From Sinonovacula constricta (Eukaryota > Mollusca > Bivalvia > Cardiida > Solecurtidae): 64,000 nt of DNA. The position numbers were made by a program, and so were the translations under genes. The DNA is taken from positions 16,459,875 through 16,523,874 of the forward strand of contig CM017567.1 in the NCBI GenBank assembly GCA_007844125.1. Direction: 5' to 3'. The stretch's first letter is position 1. Every line of letters starts with the position of its first letter. This document shows positions 27,366-38,900 of the stretch, in pieces. The notes under the pieces are model-generated. The model did not search any database. It saw only the letters and a program-made list of their open reading frames with translations, and was not told the origin of the DNA.

Positions 27366-27650
27366 TTTCAACTTCAACTTCAACTTTATACTGCCAAAAG
27401 TCAATACTGACTACATAAGGCAGGCGCAAGTCCTGAACATTGACAATTTAAGACTAATAATTTACTTATGAGATTTTAATGAAAACATAAAATAACTGAA
27501 TTATCAATTAAAAAGCATAAAACTTGTTTAGGCCATTTGCAAATGCAGGTACAGTTGGGGCATCCTTAATCTCAGTCGGTAGTTCGTTCCAAAGTCGTAT
27601 AGCCCGCGAAAAGAATGAGTTCATTAGGTGTATTTTACCAAATTACTGTC
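27366..27650 (-). pseudogene. LINE 3' end with (AAGTTG)n tail
   Basis: Read on the minus strand, a frame encodes NSFFSRAIRLWNELPTEIKD and stops shortly after (KFYAF), the standard C-terminus of CR1/L2/jockey-like ORF2. A short 3'-UTR follows and ends in three to four AAGTTG units (27367-27384), a typical short tandem LINE tail. It is 5'-truncated at the Merlin remnant. The + strand frame at 27524-27862 is its antisense shadow. Confidence 0.8.
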
Positions 27651-27913
27651 ATACAGATGTGTTTGTGTCCCAGATCGCGGTAATGATTTTTACCGGGTTC
27701 CAGGTTGACTCTCTTTGGTTAGTAGATGCATCTGTCTCTTTATTTTTAAACTCAATGGCGTGGTTAACTGTCAAACGTACGTTACCTTCTGCTGACAATG
27801 TGGAGTATGCTTTCCAACAGTCAGAAAGGATTGTAGTGCCTGGTTTGATATATCTTTTATAATGGGTATTAAGGTTGCAGCACTTCTGTCCTCTACCAAC
27901 TTAAAAAACATCT
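27650..27913 (-). pseudogene. Merlin-type (ISXO2-like) transposase C-terminal fragment
   Basis: Minus-strand translation gives KLVEDRSAATLIPI, then after a 1-base shift RYIKPGTTILSDCWKAY, then LTVNHAIEF and TNQRESTWNPVK, and a stop at 27651-27649. The SDCWKAY block holds the second catalytic Asp and TN..EST the catalytic Glu of the ISXO2/Merlin DD-E domain. The N-terminal zinc-ribbon part is missing, so this is an inactive relic next to a LINE end. Confidence 0.75.
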
Positions 27914-29030
27914 CGAGTCTCTCTCAATCCCCCACAAAACCACCCCACCCCAGTAAAAAAACCCCACAAACACGCTCACCTCTTCTAACTGTGAAATTTT
28001 CTTTGTCCAAACTTACTTTCGTCAATATCCACAAATGTCCCTTGGCCTCCAATCTGTTTGTTGTCTTGCTCAAGCACCCCCAAACACACCTCCCTCGCAA
28101 AATTCTGCCAGTCAACGACTGTTTGGACCTATCCGCCAGACCAATCTGTCCTTACTATAACTTTTGTCTTCAAGCAGTTTTGTACTACCTTCACATCATC
28201 AAACACTACTGAAATCGCCCAGTAGACCAACTCGCTGCAATCAATCCAATATCTACGGCTTTTGCAAATCTCATACTGCATATCATAAACTCTAAGAACC
28301 AATAAGAATGTACGATAAGGTCACATGACAGATCGCAAGGTCATCAGTTTGGAATTTCATTCATGGAAGAAGAGGGCAGGGCTTGTTTACATTTTCTATT
28401 TCAATTTTCGTTTACAACCTTTGGTAAAACACGACTTTACCAAAAGTTTAGAATTAACATTATTACGAGAAATTCGAAAATTGCATTGTTTTTGCATTTT
28501 ATGGCCGATTTAACAAGATCGACGAGCTGCAGCCTTAGAAACAGAAGAACACTCGAATTTCCAGCAATTTTTACGTACCGGCAAAGTGCTATTGTCCCTC
28601 TGTTTTTTTGGTAAGCAAATCACCACATTTCGAACTTACAGTTTCAGTTGTTTAGCAGATACACAATTATCATATGCTAGTTTACCCTTTGGGATTGGTG
28701 TGACTGTATTGGATATGAATCCAGCAATGATACTAAAAATATAGTGACTCGGTAAGGCTAGGATGCTTTCGTAAATCTCCGTAAAAGTGAAATAGTTCTC
28801 GTGTAAACACGCACGCGCTTTAGAATAGGTAAAGAAGAAAAGGTCCTATCAAAGTTTCCACAGATATTTAAATTTAATCTACCTGTAGACAAAGACTGAA
28901 ACGGAAAAATGTTGTATCACACTAGAGAAATACAGAAGAAAATGGCTGATAGCACGTAAAGGCATATAATATAATGCTACTAGGTCATAAAAAAACAGTA
29001 CAGAATAAATAATATTTTCTTTATGGTTCT
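27914..29030. other. Non-coding stretch, nothing recognised
   Basis: Contains overlapping open frames at 27862-28212 and 28325-28614 with no recognisable domain; 27914-28110 is C-rich on the + strand. No gene call. Confidence 0.45.
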
Positions 29031-29039
29031 CAGCTAGCT

Positions 29040-29600
29040 TCAACCTCCTCAGCTAGATATTTGGGGGTAGACAGACTTGACTTGGGAAACGCACATTAAT
29101 ATAGTAACACAAAAAGCTAACTGTAGCTTAAGCGTCCTACGTAGGAATATGAAAACACACCCCGAACCCCTTAAAGCAACAGCCTACAAAATGCTAGTGA
29201 GTCTTCAATTTGATTATTGCTCCTCTGTCTGGTCTTCCTACACAGACACACTCGCACACCACACTCATTGCAACGCATGTCAGCAAGATGGTTCAAAAAT
29301 GCTCACGGGCGACTTTCCAGTGAATCAGAGATGCTCGAATCTCTACACTAGCACCTTACCCCAAAGGACTAGGAAATCGAGACATTCTCATCGACTGACT
29401 TATCAACTTATCCCTGCCACAACCTGCCACAACTGATTATTACAAACATTCAATTCCCCCCCCACGAGCAATATTCCATTGGAACAACCTACCCCTAGAT
29501 ATTGTTTCAAGTCAAACATTAGACCAATTCAACAAAGCTGTTAGCTGTATTGGACATGCCGCCATATAAGCTAACGTATAGCACACTTTTGTTTTTAACT
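29040..29600 (+). pseudogene. LINE ORF2 C-terminal remnant
   Basis: Translation gives YLGVDRLD, HINIVTQKANCSLSVLRRN and VSLQFDYCSSVWSSYTD, the region after the RT catalytic box in jockey/CR1-like LINEs. After small shifts 29450-29570 gives RAIFHWNNLPLDIV, the family C-terminus. It lacks the RT core and contains frame breaks. Confidence 0.85.
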
Positions 29601-29824
29601 TAACCCTTCTATACCTCTTTTTAGACTCTATCATTTCTTTCTCCTTATTCTTCACTCACCGTCGGACGCGCAATATGTATAGGTCCCCACTACAGATTCG
29701 ACATTATTGGAAGATAGATCTATATATAGATAGAGTAAACACGCCCATTCTAGTCGATCTGAATCACATGTATTCAGAGGACACAATCGTGTGGTGCACA
29801 AGAACTGGCTAACGTTCTGTAGGT

Positions 29825-29926
29825 ATGAAGCAAAAACAATTCTTTGTGTTGGTACTACTTGTCATCGCTGTATCTATTGCACTCCTATTCGGACTACAAT
29901 CAAGGAATACGCTTGTTTCTAGTAAG
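29825..29926 (+). CDS. Gene 2 exon 1a: signal anchor
   Basis: Thirty-four codons starting MKQKQFFVLVLLVIAV and ending VSSK before gtaag (29927). The upstream ctggctaacgttc resembles sequence before gene 1 exon 1 (taggctaacgttc). Confidence 0.65.
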
Positions 29927-32900
29927 GTAAGACAATGCACCAATATATAAACAATATACTTAAGCATATACTGGATGACTGCTTATGCATGAACACAAAT
30001 ACGAAATCATGACAAGGTTCTATGAGCATTTCAACACATGTGTTACATAAAGTCATTTGACAAAGGTTTTTATGTGCCAGTCAAAGGTAAAAGTTGCAAC
30101 AAAACATTAAAGCTTACACAGCAGTTACCTCCGTTAGACGGCCAACTGGGGCGCTGAAATCGGTTTTATAAAGCTCTAACTTCTCACTCCTTGAGGGACT
30201 TCTCAAATGCAAGCAGTGAAAGGACAAACTCCCCGCTGTGATTACTTCCCTTGACAGTACATATATCACTGCCACCAGCAAGTTTTTCGCCCAAATACAG
30301 GCGGATAGGATTTTTTTTTTATTTTTTATTTTTTTTCTGGACTTATCTCCTCAAAATATAGTATCTTTCCTTTAAAAATATTAATTTATCATATTAAAAA
30401 TAAAAAGTAACTTAAAATATGAAAAAAATATAAAATTATGAAAGTCAAATTTCACCGTACTGTACAGAATACAACGTACTATACATACAGAAAACTAAAC
30501 ATGGATGACCACCTTCTCGCTGACTGTGCAAGCGAATTTCAGTCGACATTGCAACTTAAACAACAAATTGTATTAAAATCCCGTCTCTGTAATCAGATAC
30601 CTTAAAATGCCGCTTTTTCTCGTCACATAAAAAACAATTTTGACTCGCTTTCTTTCGTGGCGTGTTTATGGAGGCCGCCATGTTTACTTCACGAGATACT
30701 CTATCGTCATGTGATCCTTGCTGGGGGCAGAGATTTAAGTAGCAACGCGTGACGTAATCGCTGTGAGGAGATTGGTGAAAGGAAAGCAGCTCATTTTGAA
30801 ACAAAACTGCGACTGTTGACGTATTCATGTAGCTAAGTAATGACGTCATACAAAGAAAGCAGTGACGTAATTAAAACAATGAAAGACAATGTTGTCACGC
30901 GTCCCTGCTAGACAGTTTTAAAAACATACATGGGATAAAATCGTGCACTGCAAAAGGACATGCTTACATTGTGTAGGTATGCAGCATAAACAGTTATTCG
31001 TGTTGGTGTTACTTGTCATCGGTATTGTTGTTATTTCATTCCAGTTCGGACTACAATCAAGGGAGGCGCATGTGTCTAGTAAGGTAAGAAGATGCAAAAA
31101 CATTCATAGAGAATACTAGGTTAGTGTTTTAAAGAAAATGTTTTCACCCGAGACTGAAACAAATCTTAATCGCGTTGCTTACAGAGCGATCTAGATTTGT
31201 CGTGTCAAGTGTAGATCTAGTAACATTTTCTTTGTTCCTCGCCAACCTAGTACTCTATTTATCCTACTAACTGTTTTATGAACAAATGCATTGTTTAATG
31301 TTTAGATCTATTTTGTTTTCAATAATGATATTCGCGTTCGAGTGTAGGTGTTATCTTTTCATAAGCGCTGAAACAACACCGGAAAATTACTAATCATTCA
31401 TGAAATATGAATCGTTAGAAACGTGAATAAAGATTCATTTACTTGTCAAACTTATTTAAGTCACTAAAACATCATAGTAGGTTCATCACCGTACCAAACT
31501 CAAACTAAACCATGGATGGGTCGGGTACAGAGTCGACGGATTTAAGTTTCTCATGGCCATTTGATTGAGCATCAATTTACTACGTTCTCTGAGACCGAAA
31601 AGCTCTTCGACAAAAAACTAATACAATTGCATATCCTAGCATTGCACCATCGCAGATCCAAATTTTTGGCATGTACACGTTTGTCTTTTTACATATACAT
31701 ACGAATAAAACCAAGTTCTGTTGCTACTTAACTCGCGTTTACAAACCGACACAGATAAATGACGTAGTATATGAAGTTATATGAACAAATGATACGCATA
31801 CTCAAGCATATTCGGCATGACAGCTGATGCATAATATTACATGTCCTTAATTAAATACTTTAATAAATGTATACGAAAATATGAGCATTGCAGTATATAT
31901 TTAAATTTTTAAAGGACTGGATATTCACATGCCAGTCAACTGTAAAAGTTACAACAATTTACTAGACAGAAATAAAACAAGACGATCATTAATACTTAAT
32001 GCACAGATCTGAGGTATTCATTAACACCTAGTGAGCTAACTGCTCAAGCCACTGTTATTCGTTCACACATGTTTTATCAACACACATATTTTATCGACTT
32101 TATCGACATTTTGAACGTTGAGCATATCTCTAGCGTTTGCGCTTTACATAGATATCGACCGGCTTTGTTTGAGCAATCGGAACTCCTCAGGTAATTCCTT
32201 CCTCGGGACAATTATCCGTGAATTATCCGAGGTGTTCCGCTTGTTGTTCTGGCTTTTCAATCTCCTCACAGCGATTACGTCACGCATTGCTACTTAAATC
32301 TCTGCCCCCAGCAAGGATCACGTGACGATAGAGTGTCACGTGAAGTAAACATGGCGGCCTCCATAAACTTTAAAATTTGACTTTCATAATTTCATATTTT
32401 TTGATATTTGAAGTTACTTTTTATTTTTAATATGATAAATTAAAATTTTTAAAGGAAATATATTGTATTTTGAAGAGATAAGTCCAGAAAAAAAAAATAT
32501 CCGCCTGTATTTGTGCGAAAAAACTTGCTGGTGGCAGTGATATAATGTACTGTCAAGGGAAGTAATCACTGCGGGGAGTTCGCTGGCTTCTGTATTGTTT
32601 GGCAACATTGAGTGTGCACTTCATTATTATCCGTATCGATTTACGACCTATTTTATATACCTTCGTCAAGTTTCGCCGCTTCAAATGAGCGACATTGTAT
32701 AATATGAATGGTAAGGTAAAGATTGAGTTTAATCAAAGGGTTTGTAATCTGCTCTATGAAAGAACCGGTATTCGTGAATTTACGGAGATTTTTACGGAAA
32801 TCAACGACTATGCATATAGTGTCTGTTTAATGTTGCCAAACATTCATGTAGGCCTAGGTGACCATAAGCAAATATGGTCCTGCAATTTTTAATTTAGAAG

Positions 32901-35900
32901 AAGATCCCCATGGCGCGACATATATCAGATAAATATAAAAGCTAATTTGTATAGTCATAGAGAATATGCCAAAATGACCAGAAATGCACATTTGAAACAG
33001 AATACTTTATTTCTTATAAAAGTGTATAGTGCTTAGTTATTGTTGCAGTATGGAAAAACGAGCACCAGTTTACATTTGTGAACGTGTATTTGTGAGTATG
33101 TCCATCAACATACCATAGGGTTTCTTAAGAAACAGAACCATAAATGATGTTTTGATGTTTAATTGTATACCGTTAAAATCTATAGATAACCTTTGCGAAC
33201 ATGTAAATGAGAAGCACACGACATATGCATCAGAACTGCTTGTTAATGTCAATGACACAACTGTACACCATCGGAACAATTCAGCCATACATAACATAGA
33301 GGCATAGAGGTATTTCAATATCAAGTGTATCGCAGGTGACATTATCTAGGCTTGACATAATTTCGATTGAGATAAGTCTTAAGTCTAAAGAAGAAATATT
33401 TAAAAAAGATATGCAGCCTTTATGAGGCTTTAATAAACAATATGCATTGATCTTTGATATATATATATATATATAAACAGAACCAGTAAAATATTTATTT
33501 ACCTAGCAGTAGCAGTAATGTTAACACTAGGTAAACAAAAAACTGCCATCATTTGTAAGACTTAAAAGAACAGAATAGCGAGACCTATTTGTTTAGCTTA
33601 TTGAAATCATTGATTATTAAGATAGAAACCGCTCGCCTCTAACCATTACTAGTTGACTATATACCTGAGTTCTTCTTATGCGCTAATTACTTATATGTGG
33701 TACCTTACAATTTGTACCATTGTTTATCCTCAAGTAATAAAATACATCAGTGTGACCTGAAAAGGTCCTGCAAACTGCCGATTACCAACTTCAACAATTA
33801 TAAAAAATCATTGTACGTTGTTAAAAGTAACATGCAAACTGCTGTCAATACTTGTTACAACATAACAATGTAAGCATCCCATCAAGATATCAAGCGAGAA
33901 AGAAACGCCGCAATTTTTGTTCTTACAAGTAGAGCGGCTGTGGCACCTAGTGGTCACTCAATGACTTATTCATCGCTTGTCTGCTACTATTCTGTACTTA
34001 TGGGACGATGTAACCTACGGTGGTACCAGCTGACCATAAGACCTTTGCACACACTGGGTATATAGGTCGCTGGACGGGCGAAGCGTTTCAGGCTTGTTAT
34101 CGGGCATGTTATCGAAATTTCAACCAGAGATAGTCGCTTTATATTCATTCGGGCTAACCTCGTGTCGTTAATATCAACATTCGTAAGCAGATAGAAATTG
34201 AGATTAGACAGCTAAGCCAAAAAATTCACCAAGGACAAGACACAGTTAATTCCCACTGTTTGGATGAACGCGGGCCGTCTCTGCTACAAAACGTTTATGA
34301 ACTATGTTATCACTGTGCTAAATCAGAAAGAGCATCAACACCACAGTTTGTTAGTAGATTGTTTAATTATGATTTGTAAACTTATACATATCATTATTTT
34401 TATCATTACCTGTCCTCAATTCATCAGCGTTATCTCAATCTTGCCTTGCAGCAATATGCCATCCAATACCCAGAGTACTTGGAGCGCAATGCTAGCAAGC
34501 AACACAGATCCCGCGACATATCGTTTGACTACAAGTCTGCCATGCAAGTGCTGAATGAGGCGAGGGTTGACCAAGAAGATCCGAGATTGATTCAGCTGAT
34601 CAGGGATTATTACATTGACCCTCCCTCGGACCTGGAATATAATCTGACCGAACCAGGGGTGGAAGACAAGTCGCAAGGTCAATCAAAGTATATTGACTCA
34701 CAGTTGCATTCAATGGTAGGTGAAATACATGTCACATTTGCATTCAGTGGAAGGTAAAATGCACGTCTGATCATTGTAACTGACAGCTCAGGTGAACATG
34801 AGCGTCCAGCTGCACCAACAGATACGACTGCAAGGTGCCCCATTGCCAAATCTCGATGACAGTACACGGGAAACACCACATTGCATTGTTACGTCTGGGA
34901 TCGAGTAAACAAGTACTTTTCTCTGTCATTGATATACGCATCATGATCATTTAAACGCTGTTTGCTCACCACATGTTTTTTTTTTTTCGACGACGTTGAT
35001 CCAGTCACTTGGTGACCATGAAGCAGGTACCATGAAACATAAAGGAGCGATAATTCATTCCTATTTAAATCCAACTTCTAAGAATTAAAAATAAAATGAC
35101 CAGGAACCCGAACTACTGAGGTTAAATTATTGTTCATACCGTTGTGCTGATTTGATATTTGGTTCGTGATCTTTATTCTCCAATTATTGATTTTTAAGTG
35201 AGTGACAGATGTTATGTTTATTGACGATTTCAAATTGCCGACACTACGAAATATTTATGTATATAATTATTATTACTGTTGATTTATTTATTTGTGGCCG
35301 AATTAATCAGCAACCATTTACTGATGAGGGTCTTAACTTTTGTCTGGGTTTTATAGTTTCCTTGAAAATGCAGTGCACCGCATGATATACTTTTATTTTG
35401 CATGGTAAATAGCCTCTGTATAATCCGCCCGTTCTTGTGCAATACAACGCCCAGAGGCTAGAAAAACGTCATTATGTGCAACTAAACAAGATGTAAAGTT
35501 ACAATCATCTGAAACTGCGACATCCTCTAGTCATGCAATGACATCAATTGCGATATAAATGCAATTGTACCAAAATGATACAAAACTTAACGCATCTGTA
35601 GTCTTGAATTTGCTTCATACCAGTTTGTTTTTTTATAGTTAGTTTGGAAAAAAAATTAAAATTACTCGCTCTCGAATGCCCACTTCCTGGGTAGAACCAG
35701 TATACAGATAATCTTTTTGTTCAACTATTTAATCTTAGTTACTTGCTAACTAGTGTTGATATTAACTTGGCACTGATATGTCTATGGTCGTTTTGGTGAT
35801 ATCAAACTTTTACCGGTTTTTATGCAAGAAATCCCAGAAAAAAGGTATGGGTATAACAACTGCACATGACTGCTGAGTTTGAAGGCCTAAAATGCAATTT

Positions 35901-38900
35901 TTGTTCGTCGCAAAACAAAAATAATCTGCTACGAAGTAGTAGTTCTTTTATGAATTTGAGGTGCTTTAAAAGTCATCACAGCACACCATTTATATTGATA
36001 AAATGCATTTTTTTTTCTGGGAGAGGACCTCCATACCCCCCACTCACCCGCATCCACCCTCGGTGCTGCCACCCCATCGACCAGCACACACAGGCCGGCG
36101 TCAGTTTGCTACTATTTAATGTAAATATTAAACGTTACAATGAAAGTTTAATTTAAAACAAGAGATAAATATGTCTAAAAATCTTCGATGTTGAAAATAC
36201 TTAAAATACGAGTTTGCATTCCGAATTCATTGCCTGCTATACCGATGTTGCAAGTTAATGCTTGCTAAAGTTAACAATTGGGATAAATTGCTTATGTTAG
36301 GAACTGAAAGACCTCCCGGACATTACAGAGCAGTTGTGCATTTCTTAAATTTGCTCTTGAATACACACTGATACAATGAGTAGCTCCACCGATCTGATTT
36401 CTTCGGTATTGTTCGTTATTTTCCGTAAAGTTCAGCGTATGAACGGTGTAAGGTGCAGTGTAGAGATATCTGAATCTGAAATGGAGATTCATGGTTAACA
36501 GTTAATCCAGACCATAGCGGCAAAATCTGAAGTAATGAATATATATATACACGTAGAACATAATACAACAATTCTTATAACGAGTCAAGAAGTGAACAGT
36601 ATGCATGTACAATTACGCCAGAAAATAACAACAAACTATCAATTAAAATGCATCCCGAAAGTTGCTTGAACAGATAGGTGAACCTGCGCATAACTCGTTG
36701 ACGTTGCAAACGTCAAAATTCAGACTTGACGACGGTAATGCTCGTTACACTGGATCCTCTTGCCATCACAATACCTGCAATCTAAAATCGTATAGATTAA
36801 AACAACATGCTTTTGGAATCGATAACAACGGCACAGAAAAAGTTTAGAAACAATTACATCTGATCACTTTCCAGCCTTTTTTACCCTTGAAGTTAGGCCT
36901 AGACAGTTTGACGGTCCAGTGCGAACATCTTGCATAGCTTGGAAAAAAACACAGTAATCAAGAATCTATTAAGCAATACTGGAAAGTGAACTTAATTGCT
37001 TAGTGGAAACCCACTGTACACCATATTTATCTTAGTAGCATTTAGCACCACGTTATTTGCTATTGTGGAATAAAAATGTTTCAAAAAGCGTATGTTGTGA
37101 ACTGAGTAAATTTGTAAGTGTGAATGACACTTTTAATTCCTGGGGCAAAACAATAATATCGGCGAACAACACCTACTCAGCAAATCCGTACGAAGTTTCC
37201 AAACAAATAACCGTGGTACGACCTTGAAACGGTACGAAGTCACCAACATTCGCCATAGCGTGAGAAATCTTTACAACACTCAACAATAATATTCTTTAAT
37301 ACAAAAGTAAAACCATGATGTTTAAATCTTAACAAATCTTGAATACCGAGCAAAAATTAGATATTTATACAGTAGTTCTTTAGAAGACACATCAAATGAA
37401 ACAGAACATTAAGTTAAAATGTAACAATGTCTTATTTAAAGGTGGTATCCGACAGTTTGCCTATATCGGATTGGGTTGGATTGGATTTGCCGGCAATTTG
37501 CTGATACTGTGCAGCGACATTTCTATCATTATAGCACAGGGGCACTTATGAGGTGCCCAGGGACTGAACCCGGCCGGTCCATTATACTGATACCGACGAG
37601 TCAGGAGTAATGATGTCCCCTTCGCCCCGAGCGTTAGGAGGGAAGCCACTACTACCAACTTTAAAGTCTTTGGTTTGACCCGACCGGGGTTTGAACCCGC
37701 GACCTCCCAATCCGTAAGCCGACTTGCCTATATCAAATTTATGTAACAATATCTTACCACTGCTTAAGGGTATTAGCGCATAATTTCTACATAAACTAAG
37801 AAAACTGTAAGTAAAGATTTGAACACCAGCTACATCGTTAGACAGTACAAATCGCGATAAAGCACTCTAAAAAGTTCAATCATTCCGAACTATCAAAAGG
37901 ACGAAAGCGATCTCTGCTAAAATAGATATCGACGTCAGAGCGGATTACCCGAAAGACGATATAACTTAATCTCAAAAGTGAGTTGTTACGTGGTTTTTAT
38001 AGTTATAGTTTTATATAGCTATCTCTGCAGCGTGGATCAGATCATCATCATCATCATCATCATCTCAAGTGATTGCATCACTCCGCAAGGAGTATACTCG
38101 CAATTGGGTAAAAACTGTATATACATACACAGCAGGCAGGACTGACTGTTTTCCAAAATAAAAATAAAAAGTTTCCTTACAGTTTCTATTAAAAGAGTAA
38201 AAACAACTCCGTGATTAGTATTTTATATGTTGGCTGGCCAGAGCTGATTGGAAAGCATCCAGGCTGTTCTGGTCAACAACGTCTTGCGGCAGCTTGTTCC
38301 AAATCACGATGGTTGCAGGAAAGAAACTGTTTTGGAAGATGGAGGTGCGTGCTCTGATTTGGCGGAGGCGTTGGTTGTGCCCTCTGACAGTCTTAGCATT
38401 GATAAGTGGAGGATCTGGTATAATATCCACAAGGTTGTGCATTATCTTGAAGAACATAGTTGTTCTGGTGTTGTTGCGCCGGTGTTGGAGGGTGTCCCAT
38501 TTGAGGTCGGTAAGCATGTCGGTGACGCTGCTTGTTCGTGTGTAGTCTTGTTTCACGAATCTTGCAGCGCGACGTTGGACCATTTCTAGTTGGTTGATAA
38601 GACCCTCAGAGTGAGGGGACCAGACAGATGAGGCGTATTCAACAGTAGGTCTGATATATGTCTTGAAGGCATTAGACTTTGCGCTTGGAGGGCTAGATCG
38701 TATGTTTCGCCTGATGAATGACATGGTGGAGTTAGCCTTTTTGGTGATGTTATCGATATGTTTTTTCCATGAGAGGTCTAAAGAGATGGTGACTCCAAGA
38801 TATTTGGCATGATCTGCAGTGTTGAGTTCTTTTCCGTGGATGCTATAGGTGTTAGTAATAGGTTTTCTTTTTGTGGAGATGTGGATGACTTCACATTTGT

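Noticed and set aside
27524..27862. 112-residue plus-strand protein
   Set aside because: Antisense of the Merlin fragment and the LINE C-terminus, which make sense on the minus strand.
37680..37723. Functional tRNA gene
   Set aside because: Good B-box and partial T-arm, but no full cloverleaf, and it is the head of a SINE with target duplications.
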